Assembly: GCA_963971305.1 (NCBI GenBank) | Contig: OZ020308.1 | Span: 34,005,275-34,069,274, forward strand | DNA length: 64,000 bases | Direction of reading: 5' to 3' | From: Arcuatula senhousia | Lineage: Eukaryota; Mollusca; Bivalvia; Mytilida; Mytilidae | Notes under the pieces: model-generated | Databases searched by the model: none | Told to the model about the DNA's origin: nothing | The model's input: the letters and a program-made list of their open reading frames with translations, nothing else | Made by a program: the position numbers and the translations under genes | Shown: piece by piece, positions 47,605 to 58,799 of the stretch | Numbering within the stretch: the stretch's first letter is position 1 | Layout: each line of letters begins with the position of its first letter

Positions 47605-47869
47605 TAAGAAAACGACGTGTACAATTAAATTTTTCAATAAGAGATCGATACATGTGGAAGAATTAAGAAACAGATATTTTATAGCTTTGTTCGGATTTGT
47701 AATGTCGAATATACCTATGAAATCCCAATGCGGTCATACATTTTGGTCCTAATTCTAATCAACTTTAACTGCTTTAAGAAATTAAGAGACATTGACATTC
47801 TTTAAATTGCAAAAACCAGGAACAGAAAACTCTAAAAACACGAATGGAGATTAGCATGTGTGTTTCTGT

Positions 47870-48110
47870 GTGTATTAAGGTTTAAAGTCCTTTCGGTGCC
47901 CCATATAGGGCGGGCAGTTATAATGGTGGAGGAAACTGGAGTACCCTGAGGAAACTACCAGCCTTGCCAATAATGGGCATGTACATGTAGCTGACAAAAA
48001 TATTCACATACAGGTGGGGAAGTCCTGCTTCAGTAAATTTCAAGCGGGACTCGAACACCACCTGAGAGATGATCGGCTAGTGATAAGCATATCCTGCTAG
48101 TTGAAACACA
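47870..48110 (-). mobile_element. Probable tRNA-derived SINE
   Basis: On the minus strand GTTCGAGTCC (about 48060-48051) is a good RNA polymerase III B box, inside a tRNA-like head (CTAGCAGGATATGCTTATCA upstream; the A box is weak). The body that follows contains GGGTACTCCAGTTTCCTCCA (about 47955-47936), a phrase that I recall as a conserved central domain in invertebrate SINEs. The tail near 47870 is not a clean poly-A or simple repeat. The copy is old. Confidence 0.6.
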
Positions 48111-49800
48111 TATCGTTTTTCTTGTGTTCATTTCGTTTTGTGCTTTACATCAAATGGACATTGTATAAAAACTTTTCGATTGATGTCCTTTAAAACTATT
48201 TAAAACGATGAGTCCAACAACCTCGTTTTCAGTGATTTTTTTAACAAGTTGCATAGCTGACAGTCAGTTATTGAGAATATCTAACAATCAAAGGGGAGTT
48301 GGCATCGAGACAGCCTTTGGTACTTTGTAGTGTTATGTTAAGTATAATTTTTGGTTATTAGTAATACCTTTTGACGGAGCCACATTCACATGTCATGTCA
48401 ATTTTAATTGGAATGTAATTTCTTTTTTATACGGTTTTTTTTTCGTGCAAAAAAGTATTAAATCAATTAATGATAACATAGAATTGACAATCAGATTTAT
48501 AGGTATGACAATTTTTGAATAAAATAAATTAAGAGGTACACGATCATATGTATATTATATAAAAACGTTGTATATTTAATATAAATTACAAAGGGACTCG
48601 TTGTTGAAATATTATGCTTGTTAAATTATAAGGACTTTCTCAACATAGGTGTGGTTAAATTCATTATAACAATGTTCTTCGTTGATAACGATACTGGTTC
48701 CAAGTCTTTATTCATTTTCCGTTGTTCGAAAAACATGACTGGTTACCATGGTTACAGTTGAGACAACATTCCTCCCTAAATCATCCGGGTATTTCCGAGA
48801 TGAACACTTTCATTACCTGAAAAAAAAATCAACAAAAATAAGACATTTATATACTTTGCCTGGTGTAAAAATTCGCAAACACATTACAATATCAAAATAC
48901 AAAATAAATATTCAAATATTACATTAATATTTCAAGTTTTTCTCAACATGCTTTGTTTTGGGATTATTTTCTGCTTCAAGTTAATTTCCCAAGAGAAAAC
49001 ATGGAAAACCTTGTACCACGAATTCATGCTATAAATTATTATTTTTTTTATACAAATGCTTTTGGTGTCATATAGTCATTTATTCCAAAACTATTTTTAT
49101 ATGAAATATTCATTTCACCTGCATCGATATAATAAATGAGATCATTGATGCGTTTTAAGGATCGTGCATATGCTCTTCAACAAGTTTATAAATTTTTGAT
49201 TAAAAAAAAACTAGACACAAAGTAATATGAATTCATCTGCAAGATGCAAAATTTACAGGCAGGGGATTTGAGAGTTTGATTGTTAATTTTGTTCATTCAA
49301 CATGCATACGATTTATTGTATAGCTGGGTTGCATAGATTATTTTGAAGATTAAAAAAATTACAATCCCGTTTAAATCGTGCAAAAATATTGGAAAACATA
49401 GTTTAAAAAGACATTTTCTGAAGGTTTCACCATGCAAAATGCTACTTGAGAATCTTGTTAATATTTTTTTAAATAAAAGTTATTAATATACATGAGGGAA
49501 AATGAGGAGGGAGAAAAAGAGGGGAAAAATCGTCTTGTCATCGTTGGTTTGGATTTGCATTCAATATTGTGTCGTTTTCTACAATTCATTGTTTTCTACA
49601 ATTGCAGAAACGGACACAATGGAAAACGCAATCTTTCATGATGGTGGACATTGTGGTCTAAATCATGCAGTGAGTTAAATATGAGCTACGTTTATATGGG
49701 GTAAAATTTGTTTTAATAGAAAAAGTTAGATTCAAGACCGTAAACCACTGTTAAATCTAAAAAATATGCAGAGTTATGAATTATACTCACTACTTTAAGT
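48111..49800. other. Intergenic DNA downstream of the first Kir gene
   Basis: AT-rich with no gene supported. This should contain the 3' untranslated region of the minus-strand Kir gene, but no clear AATAAA on that strand near 49600-49800 could be chosen. Confidence 0.45.
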
Positions 49801-51072
49801 TTAAAAAGTTGATTTCGAACTTCTGATATCATGATGGCTGACGGCCCTTCGCGCCATTTGTGTATTCTCTGATTTTGTGTCGTCTGCTTTTTGTTGTCCG
49901 AATATTCCAGTTCCGCAGTAAATTTCTGCAGCCTCTTTTCCGCTACATTTTGGTGTTGGACTGGGGTCGACTTCATTGAAAAGTTTGAAATTTGCTCTCC
50001 ATTGTCCTGATTCAAGATCAAAGTCCATCAAATTGGTGAATCTGCATCCCCACTGGATATCTTTAGACGAATATGATGTTCGCGCTTGACATATTTCTCC
50101 TGTTGCTTCAATTGTTCCTTCTAGCACTATGATGACTTCGAAGGTGTTTGCCAGCATCTCTTCGAAGTGCATTTCATACAGGGGACTGTTAGAATTAATT
50201 CGATGAGTAATTACCATTGGCCACATCAGAAACATGGTATCATCCATTCCGTTGACCTCAAATTCCATACGTTTCTGGTACAGAGGATAAACAAAACCCT
50301 CATCAGATATTTTTTCACCGACATATATCCCGTAAACGGAGGCATCGATGAGATGCGACTTTCGGATGTCCCCTACTCTTATTTGGAGGCATAGCTCGCC
50401 GTTTTCTACGCATACGCACATGGTGTCGCTAAACATAAGCGTGTATCGTCTGTACTTTGGGCGGGCAATTTTAACCAAAATGAAACCAACAAGGATTGTT
50501 TCTAATAAGAAACCAATTGTCATTTGAATAAAGATCAAAGGTATGCTTCCTCCACAGTCGGTGTTCGGGTAAAAAGTTCCATAACCAATCGTAGTTTGCG
50601 TCTCAATGGAGAAAAGTAAAGCATCGGCAAAGTTTCTCAGTCTAATTATACACGGGTTCCAAGCGGGGTTTTCAAGATTGTCAAAATCACCATGTGAATA
50701 GCTCAGTAGGTACCAGAACACGGCAAAGAGGAAGTACACGAAGAAAAACGCAAGACAGAATATGACGACTGCCCACCTCCATTGAATGTCTATAAGCGAA
50801 GAATATAAATCTCTTAAATATTTACGTCTAGTGTTGCCCTTGATTCCTCTGTAGCCCACGCGGTATTGTCCAGTCTTCTTCACCAGTGATGGACGACCTA
50901 GCTGGTACCCGTTTCGTAGTTTGGCATTCATAGTACCCTTTTCAGCTCCCGGAAACTCAACTGTTTTAATAGATGGACGTCTTTTCATAACTTCTCCCTC
51001 TTCGTCGAAGTCGTATCTTGTTTCAGTGTTTTCATCTTCGGATTTAGGCGGATTCGGTCCGGCAGTCGCCAT
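49801..51072 (-). CDS. Inward-rectifier K+ channel (Kir), intronless, 423 aa
   Basis: A tetrameric plasma-membrane K+ channel subunit. The ATG at 51072 is chosen; the frame extends six codons further only through a GTG. Order: cytosolic N terminus with GQYRVGYRGIKG, TM1 (about 99-124), pore helix SIETQ, filter TIGYG (161-165), TM2 (about 177-203), then the cytosolic Kir domain. Glu191 sits at the TM2 rectification position (Asp172 in Kir2.1). The arginine normally two residues past the filter is Phe167, and GYGTFYP resembles Kir7.1. Cysteines flanking the pore (PCI; TDC) are kept, as are PIP2-site residues (ARPKYRR; VGDIRKSH). The C terminus KSTF fits a class I PDZ ligand. It lies head to head with a second Kir gene and lacks that gene's intron. 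Confidence 0.95.
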   Translation of the reverse strand: MATAGPNPPKSEDENTETRYDFDEEGEVMKRRPSIKTVEFPGAEKGTMNAKLRNGYQLGRPSLVKKTGQYRVGYRGIKGNTRRKYLRDLYSSLIDIQWRWAVVIFCLAFFFVYFLFAVFWYLLSYSHGDFDNLENPAWNPCIIRLRNFADALLFSIETQTTIGYGTFYPNTDCGGSIPLIFIQMTIGFLLETILVGFILVKIARPKYRRYTLMFSDTMCVCVENGELCLQIRVGDIRKSHLIDASVYGIYVGEKISDEGFVYPLYQKRMEFEVNGMDDTMFLMWPMVITHRINSNSPLYEMHFEEMLANTFEVIIVLEGTIEATGEICQARTSYSSKDIQWGCRFTNLMDFDLESGQWRANFKLFNEVDPSPTPKCSGKEAAEIYCGTGIFGQQKADDTKSENTQMARRAVSHHDIRSSKSTF

Positions 51073-52346
51073 TATTTGTAGAAATGACACAAAAAAGAGA
51101 GATGATGATGGCTCTCTTGCAGCTGAGAGCGAACTGGTTTTGATTTTCGGTCAACAGGACTATACCGTTCCTTAAAATAGGGCCGATTGGTTTTAACGAG
51201 ACAGGGATGATTTTGATTCGTCAATCTATACAATGTAAAACTATGCAAATCAATCTTGTATGTCAGAGTAACTAATTGTTCCGAAAACATAACTTTATCG
51301 ATGTCTTTTGATAGTGATTGATTGGCGATCGTAAAGGTGAATATAACATTAAACGCATAAGCGATCTTAATGTAGTCGGATCATCTGCATGTTTGCCTAG
51401 GGGCGATAATTGAGTGTAGAACAATATATACATTTTTTGTAGATATGTGTTTTATCTCACATTGTAACATGTCGAAACGTCAAGATGGCCTTACATTTAT
51501 AATAAAAATGTTATTTATTGTCAAATTGTATTTTTTTAAACGAAATGCATCATTAAACATTACAGTATGTGTTTCGTTAGTCAACGTAGGGCAGAATCCG
51601 TCAACATAGGAGAAATTCATTTAATATTAATTTATCTTTAATAAATAAATATAATTTGTCAAAAAGTTGTGAATAAATTATGCTAATTTAACATTTTTAA
51701 TTGAAAAATCTATGTCATGAGGTTAAAATTGTCAATTATATTAATTGTTAATGTATTGATGGGGATTTTCCCTTGTACTAGGCGATACATTTTCGTAGTA
51801 CTGAAAACACTTGCTTTACTCCCGTTTATCGAATATGCATTATATATACCAAAAGCTTACATGAAAATATGTGAAGAAATAAGCGCAATCTTGACGCATA
51901 CTTTATAATAGTACCATTTATTTTAGCATAACATAGGACATCTAATGGAATAAATGATACCCCGCCACAATACAGTATACCAAACAAAACAAAAATGAGA
52001 GAGAAATGAGTTATCTTTATTAGACAAGAAGCTTTCAATATATAAATGTATTTTATATATGAAAGAAAAAGGAGTTTTAAATAAAACTCTCTTCCACCAG
52101 AATATTTCAGCATATTCAAATTTTGAAGAAAATAAATTAAGTGGCAAAACTATATCTAATATGTTTTAGATCATCTTGAAAATTGAGCTCGACCTTTAAT
52201 TTATTGTTCCCAACAGCTCTGCAAAATAATATTCAAATGCTTTGGTGCGCTTTCAGGTTATCACCTGTAAACTTTGGGGCACCGAGCGAAACTGAGGGTA
52301 TAACATAACACTTTGCCACTTCGTGTGGCGGGGGTTTAAAAACTAA
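51073..52346. other. 5' flank of the first Kir gene
   Basis: This side should hold the promoter of the minus-strand Kir gene; no TATA or other core element could be fixed. Short frames at 51717-51908 and 51826-52147 have no known domain. Confidence 0.4.
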
Positions 52347-52600
52347 ACTAGAGGCTTCTTGGAGCCTGAATCGCATACATGATTTCTAGGTCTTCTGAAT
52401 TAGTTTGCTAAAATTTATTAGGCAGTCTCTCTTAGGATCTATAAAGTGATACAAAAATATACAGCTTTCAGATTTTTTGTTGTTGAAAAGATGTTAACTT
52501 GATAAAAGTGCAGTTTAAGGGGAATCTCATGAACGGTTGATCAGACTTTTTTTACCCTAAGATCCCAATGAGCCGAAAATGAATGCTGAAATTTTATCTA
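52347..52600 (+). repeat. 5' end fragment of a composite element
   Basis: CTAGAGGCTTCTTGGAGCCT, then GAATCGCATACATGATTTC, matches the start of the element at 16189. TTTAAGGGGAATCTCATGAA and GATCCCAATGAGC follow its core. The internal cores and the 3' hairpin are missing; the sequence runs straight into dispersed repeat family 1. Confidence 0.75.
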
Positions 52601-52603
52601 TAG

Positions 52604-52810
52604 AAGATAATGAGATGTGGAATAGGTGTACATGATATAAACTACAATATTAACGATAATTTAAAAAAATCAACAACGGAAAACAGCCAGCAGCCTTTAT
52701 TGTGACCAACGGTCGCTGCTCGCTGTTTTTAAGTTGTGTCAGGATTAAAATTAACTACATATGATTCAAGCCCAATCCTAAAGTTTCACTGAAAGACCCT
52801 TTCCTTGACA
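52604..52810 (+). repeat. Dispersed repeat family 1, copy 3 (shortened)
   Basis: AGATAATGAGATGTGGAATA, AACAGCCAGCAGCCTTTATT and TGATTCAAGCCCAATCCTAA follow the order of the copies at 38.5 and 46.5 kb but are more diverged. The 3' half is missing. Confidence 0.75.
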
Positions 52811-55560
52811 TAAAGCGTAAATTAATTTTGAGATTTTGATAGAGTAAAAGTTTATGTAATTGAAATTTCAATATTTAAACTTGCTGACTGGTTGGCGACC
52901 AGCTGCTTAGCTTGTCGGTGGCAGTGTACTAGCACACCCAGTATCATAATGAAGATTTGGAGCACTTTGTCCAAAGAGCGACTGTGATGCATATGATATA
53001 TGTGCTTGAATAGGAACTACAGGATTCCCAGCAGTAGGCGAAATTGCCCATTGCCCGACCCTTTTCATCTTTCCTTATGTAAGTAGCAGACTAGACTCAT
53101 TTCCCCATTCTCGATTGGCCCACTATTTACGTCATCATTCTATCAAGCTCATTCTATCCCTTTCTTTCACCTTAATTGGTTTCTTTGGCATTAGCGAATT
53201 CGCGCTGTTATTGAGTATAGCAATAACAAATTTAGTTTAACCAGAGTTGTGTTTCTGATGTTTTTTATTTAGATCTTTGCCTAAGCGGATTGTATACTTC
53301 CAAACCCTGGACTATTCATCGGTACATGAAACGATATAAAAATACCATGTAGTTATTGAATCATCATTGTTAGGCCACAAATTTGTCAAACCGTGCCATA
53401 AAAGTCCGACAAAAATGTCCCGCAGTTAAATATAGATACCCAGATATTTGTATTGTTTGGCACGTGTAGCAATGTGATTGCTATTAAAAGTAGGGTATAT
53501 GCACAAATCTCTCCAATATGAATTTGAGAAGTTCATAAACTTAAATTTCTTAAGACTAAGATGTAAAAAAAAATCAGCGCTTGATCATGTGCAGTTCGCA
53601 AATTTAGTTCAAATGCTTATAATATACAAAAATTTTTAAAGCAGATAAATATGATTCTTTAAGATAAAGGTAATAACAAAATTACCGGACTCGGAGAATC
53701 AATCTCAAATGTCCATGAGAAAAGTAAAAACAAGGAAAACATACCGGAAAAAAATGATGATGACTTGGTACGGGCATTTCAAAAGAAATGTTGGGTTAAA
53801 CCAGGGTTTTATTTTCAAAAACATGTCTTTGTATAGAGGAAGAGTCTACTATTTTTTTTTGTATACGGTTAAAAATTTATTCTTCTTGCTGTACTATGAC
53901 CAAATATCCGTTGTACTGATCATCAAGAGAGAATGCGAAACCTGGTTTGAATTTTTGACCACGAACAGCCATGTTTTATATTGTCATATGTAATAAAAGG
54001 GCAATAATACTAAGTTGTAATAAGTTATGTGATGGCTTGTCCTATATATCTATGATTGATAACATCTAGAATATTAATACCCAGATGGACCTATTTACAG
54101 ATAATGATTATAAAATAAGCATAAATGAGTGTGGAATGTTATGACATGCCTTATATGCTCAAATTAGTGGGTTTGTGACTGTTTTTATGATTTATTTTTT
54201 ATCTTTATCTGAAAAAGCGTTATATATACAAAGTATTTCTTCTAGAACTGGATGCGTTCGGTCTTAAATAGGAAAAAAAAAGCACAACATAAAATCCTAC
54301 AACTTGAGGATTTTGTATTTTCATTTCTTAATTAGATCCTTTGTGGCGCTAAAATTTGAATAAAGGTTAAAAACCGCAACGGTTTTCTTCGATTTGCCAT
54401 GGCTTTTTTCAAAGAGAAAAACCTGAAAATAAGTAACACTATTTTTTTGTAACTGTATTAAGGATAAAAAAAGAAAAAAAAATGCAAGACCAGCAACAAA
54501 ACAACCCTCAACTACATTTCTTCTTAAAGAGACCGAACCTGTTAAAGGCAATCTTTTACAAACTTTGATTTTATTGTCACATTTTACCTACATCGGCAAT
54601 AGTTTTGAATGATGAAGGGCATTCTCAAAACAATCATACAAAGTTTAGTTGATTTGGTCAAGCGATTCTTAAGAAGAATTTGAAAATTAAACAGACGGAT
54701 GAAAAATTGCATTTTGTGGCAAACGCTAACATAATTCAAACACCAAACAGGCGAGATTGAAATTACTTTTGAAAAATCACTTAGAGTAACTTAATACATA
54801 GCTATTACAAATCGATGCAAGATTCACAAATGAGATTTTCGAAACATGTCAACGTTTTGACTTTGGGAGTGGCCATTTGAATTTCATGAGGGGCTATGGA
54901 TATTTTTTAACGTGTCAATTTATTTTTTTGGAAAAATCGGAGCATGGATTTATTTATTTTTTTTGCGCGCTGATACCTGTTTTGATTTTTTAAAAAGTCA
55001 TGAAAAATTATAAACAAAAACACTATCTTGCTTTTTATAACACACAACAATGTCCTATCTTGTAATTTCTAATTTCACCATAACTACCCACCCCAACCTT
55101 TATAAAAGTCAAATGGTCGCCTCCTTAAAACCAAACATTCAAAATGTGGTTAGAATGACTTTTGCCTAAAAATATCCTAAGAGAAAATAATTTAATATAA
55201 ACCATTTTGGGGATTTTTAATGAAACTATAAATAATAGTTTTTTCCCATTTTTTATAAAACAAAAAAAAAAGATTTTCAAACCACTTGTTAAAATATGGT
55301 TATAGATATATGTCAAGAATTAACACTTAAGGTCAAATGAACACATTAAGACAATTAAACATAAATAAATTATAATAAACTGACAAGTAAAAAAGCTATT
55401 AAAAAGTTTAATTGAAAAAAGTTCTTTGTCGGATTTAGCCCTCCGGAAAATTTGTAAAAATCAACGGTTTCATTTCCGTTAATCATGTCAAATATGAACC
55501 CATAAATATTGACAACTCATTTTCTATATATCATAAACTATATGTCAATTGTTTAAAGAA
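52811..55560. other. Intergenic DNA between the two Kir genes
   Basis: No gene supported. 53760-53815 is related to 32790-32850 (GACTTGGTACGGGCATTTC, GGGTTAAACCAGGG). 54850-55110 is related to 39140-39370 (GGAAAAATCGGAGCATGGAT). The 94-codon frame at 53709-53993 crosses the first of these repeats and is not treated as a gene. Confidence 0.5.
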
Positions 55561-55570
55561 CTTTTCTTCA

Positions 55571-55590
55571 TGACGTCATAATGGACCAAT
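55571..55590 (+). promoter_or_regulatory. CRE and CCAAT box upstream of the second Kir gene
   Basis: TGACGTCA (55571-55578) is the full cAMP-response palindrome, and CCAAT follows at 55586-55590. They lie 92-111 bp before the ATG, with no TATA box seen between. Position and pairing fit a proximal promoter responding to CREB/ATF factors, which is an inference. Confidence 0.55.
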
Positions 55591-55681
55591 GAAAAAGCAG
55601 CACTTAAATCGTAGTTCCACAGATCACCTTTCAACTTGCAGAAATCCAAGTCATTATCAACTTTGACTTCAACTGAGAAAT

Positions 55682-57663
55682 ATGGCGTTGAAATCCGAGG
55701 AACAAGGCACGATGTTTCTATTTAGTGACGAACCCGAGGACTTCCAAAAAAGCAGATGGCCGTTCGTAAACTTTTTAAAGAAGCAACTTAAAGTCGGGAT
55801 CTGGGACCGAGAGAAAAAGAGACAAGCATTAATACAGAAAACCGGCCATTACAGAGTTACCTACCACGGTATAAAGAACCGAAAGTTAAGATTCCTACAA
55901 GACTTGTACGTGACCTTAATTGACCTTAAGTGGCGATACGCCATAGCTATCTTATTTAATGTGTACTTATTTTCGTATTTCATGTTTGCTGTCTTTTGGT
56001 ACTGGCTTATGCATAACCATGGTGACTTTGATCATCTTAATGACCCAGATTGGAAACCATGCGTCGATGGCGTCAAAAGTTTCGGAAACGCATTCCTGTT
56101 CTCCATTGAGACACAAACTACTATTGGGTATGGTTTTGCTTACCCAAACACAGATTGCAACGGAACACTGCTATTGACATTCTTACAAGTTACTCTCGGG
56201 ATAATCTTGGAGAACATACTCCTTGGTTTTATGTTCATGAAGTTTGCTCAACCAAAACGGAGAGGAAAAACTCTAATTTTCAGCAAAAGGGCATGTATCA
56301 ACTTTGAAGACGGACAAATGTGCTTGCAGGTATGTAATATTCTTCAGCATTATTTGGGTTTTTTTTATGAAGTGTCCGAAAAGTGGATTAACTGAATTGT
56401 AGATTTATAGAAAACTAAGACTTCCTGCCGCTATGCTGTTGATAAATAATTATTGAATTATTTTTGGATTAATGAATTAATGCCTTTAACGTTCATCTTT
56501 AAGACCTGATTTAAAAGTGAAACAAACAAAAGATGGCGATTTTGATGCATGAAATTTAAACTTATAACAAATATGGAATGTGGAATAGCTTAAAAACACA
56601 AACACAAAAAAATAATAACAACAGTTAATCTAATAAATGCTATTGAAATCGCAGTTTTTTCATAGTGGATGCTCCAATAGAATAAGAGATTATAAGATAA
56701 GTTAACAAAAAAAATTACAGAATACAGATTTACTGAATCAATCAAGCATGCAACCAGTCATATAACCATAACGTTAGCGGAAAACGATTTTTTTTTCAGA
56801 CAGTTAAACAAGGTTTAAAAGCTACTTGTATAGGTTTGTAAAGTTTATTGATGTTCTCTCTTGCTTTTTTTTTAAAGATCCGAGTTGGTGATATGCGACA
56901 AAGCCATCTTGTTGACGCAAAAGTGCACGGACTTCTGGTGAAGAAAAGAGTTACTCAGGAAGGCTACCACTATCCCCTCTACTTGCATAAGTTAGATTTC
57001 GAAGCAAATGGCATGGGAGATAAGATTGTGCTAATGTGGCCAATGGTATTGAAGCACAACATCACAGAAGACAGTCCACTTTGGGATATCCGACCAGCAG
57101 ATCTCTCCAACAACGAAAACTACGAAATAATCATATATGCTGAAGGGACGATCGAATCTACAGGCGAGTATTGTCAGGCCAGAACGTCATATTTACCAAC
57201 AGAAATATTATGGGGCCACCGTTTTGATCGTATAGAACAATTCGACACTGGAAATGGAAGGTGGGAAGTCGACTTTGCAGGATTCAATGACGTAATGTAC
57301 AATAATAATATACGTCACAGCGCAAAGGAGCTTGCTGAATTCAAAAGAGATAAAAGTCAACAAAAACCTCCACGTCCTCCATCGCCAGTAAAGACGGTTA
57401 CGTACGATCTCCCACCAGACTACCCCGCCGTGATCGGTCTCTCTGAGCAGAAATTCATGAATCTTGAACAGCAAGTGACCCGGATGACAGTACTAGAAAA
57501 ACTTTCAAATTCAGAAGAAGCAGACGATTGGTCGGAGGCTACAGACGACACAGTTGTCGAACGCGATCTGGGTGAAGGTGGCGCTTTACATGAAGACAGT
57601 GACAATGAAGAGTATGGCGATGCTAAAGAAAAACATTCTGATGTATCATCTGATCATGATTAA
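55682..57663 (+). CDS. Inward-rectifier K+ channel (Kir), two exons, 477 aa
   Basis: A second Kir subunit, coded by 55682-56329 and 56878-57663. The intron has a GTATGT donor and a TTTTTTTTTAAAG acceptor in phase 0 and falls between LQ and IRVGDM, where the neighbouring Kir gene reads straight through. TM1 is about residues 85-110, the filter TIGYG 147-151, TM2 about 163-189. Glu177 is the acidic TM2 rectification residue. The usual post-filter arginine is Ala153. The PIP2 region is weakened: FAQPKRR and VGDMRQSH have Gln at two places that are basic in Kir2.1. The C terminus has a Pro-rich patch (380-386) and a long acidic tail. It could pair with the neighbouring Kir in heterotetramers; that is inference. 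Confidence 0.95.
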
Positions 57664-57717
57664 TAATACCCATTTGGTTTGTGCTATTTTGTAATATATT
57701 AAATACAATTTCTACAA

Positions 57718-57723
57718 AATAAA
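57718..57723 (+). terminator. Polyadenylation signal of the second Kir gene
   Basis: AATAAA stands 55 bp after the TAA stop, in an AT-rich stretch. It is the first canonical signal downstream, and would give a short 3' untranslated region. Confidence 0.6.
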
Positions 57724-57779
57724 ATACTTTATTTGAAAAATGTTTTGATGTTAATATAGATTATTTATCCTTGGCGACA

Positions 57780-58230
57780 AGTTTCGTTAGAAAGGTCAAA
57801 GGTCAAGGCAACAATATACGGAAAGCTTCTAAAAGTTTGTTTCCGAAACATAACTCGTAATGCATTGATAGAACTTCCTGAAAATTACCAAAAAATGAGC
57901 TTATGATGTATGGAAATGTCTACAATGTATTTATTTTGACATGTTTTAGATGAAAGGACCAAAAGTCAAAGTCACAGGTTCAAAATTAAGTTTTAGAGTG
58001 AAATTGATTTGCAATGCATAACTTTCAAATGCCTAGGTAGAATTTTATGAAACTTACATAGTACATAAAAGTTTTAAAGTAGGAAAGAAAGCTATTGATT
58101 TGTGGAATTAACAAGTGAAAGGTCAAAGCCACAAGTTTTGTAATATACTAAATTTTAATGCTTAACTCTTAAACGACTTGATTGAAGCTCATGAAACATA
58201 CACACGTTAAAGCTTATGGTTATTAATTTC
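57780..58230. repeat. Three diverged tandem units of about 170 bp
   Basis: GAAAGGTCAAAGGTCAAGGC, GAAAGGACCAAAAGTCAAAG and GTGAAAGGTCAAAGCCACAA head successive units, each followed by an AATGCATAACTC-like phrase and GAACTTCCTGAAA / ATTTTATGAAACTTAC / CTCATGAAACATAC. The first unit contains AGGTCAAAGGTCA, a nuclear-receptor DR1-type arrangement, probably by chance within the repeat. Non-coding. Confidence 0.7.
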
Positions 58231-58671
58231 GGGGTTCATTTGTCAAATTCCATTGTGAATTTTAAAATTGCCGCTTATTTATGTATGTCACACGTGTGTT
58301 AAGAACACTTGTTCACATCTCACCATCGTCTATTATGGAGATCGGAAGACGTTGCTTATCAAATGAATGTGTCTTTGTTCATTTTTGGACAAGAAAGGTC
58401 GAATCAGCCATCCTTTAGTAGAAAGTTGTTAGTTATTTGTGATAGCTTTGAAAGTTTCTAAAACATAAACGTTTTCTCGCAAAAAGTTCATTTTGTTGAC
58501 ACTTTATACTACACACATTGTTTCTTGGTTTTAATTGCTAAGTGTGTCATTTTAAATTGCATCTGACGCCGACTTCATCTTAAAAGACCAACCAGAGGCT
58601 TGAAGCAAAAACGCAATTAAATAAACCTGATTTCGAAAACACTTTTTAGACTAAAGACTTACAAAATGTAT

Positions 58672-58795
58672 AAGGCGCCTACTGGCCTCGCTGAAGGCTG
58701 CTGGCGGTTGTCAATTGTGATTTTTCTAAATTGCCGCTTGTTATGTGGGAAGTTACGCGTACACCTATTCCACATCTCATTATTTTCTATTATAT
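58672..58795 (-). repeat. Dispersed repeat family 1, copy 4 (reverse)
   Basis: The minus strand reads AAAATAATGAGATGTGGAAT, AGGTGTACGCG, CAACCGCCAGCAGCCTTCAG and GAGGCCAGTAGGCG, matching the 5' part of the copies at 38.5 and 46.5 kb. The 84-codon frame on the plus strand is incidental. Confidence 0.8.
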
Positions 58796-58799
58796 CTAA

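Noticed and set aside
56330..56395. Read-through end of the first Kir exon (22 extra codons)
   Set aside because: The GTATGT donor and the exact continuation at 56878, matching the neighbouring Kir, show this is intron sequence.
57796..57808. AGGTCAAAGGTCA as a nuclear-receptor DR1 site
   Set aside because: It is part of a degenerate tandem repeat downstream of the gene; the other units do not keep it.
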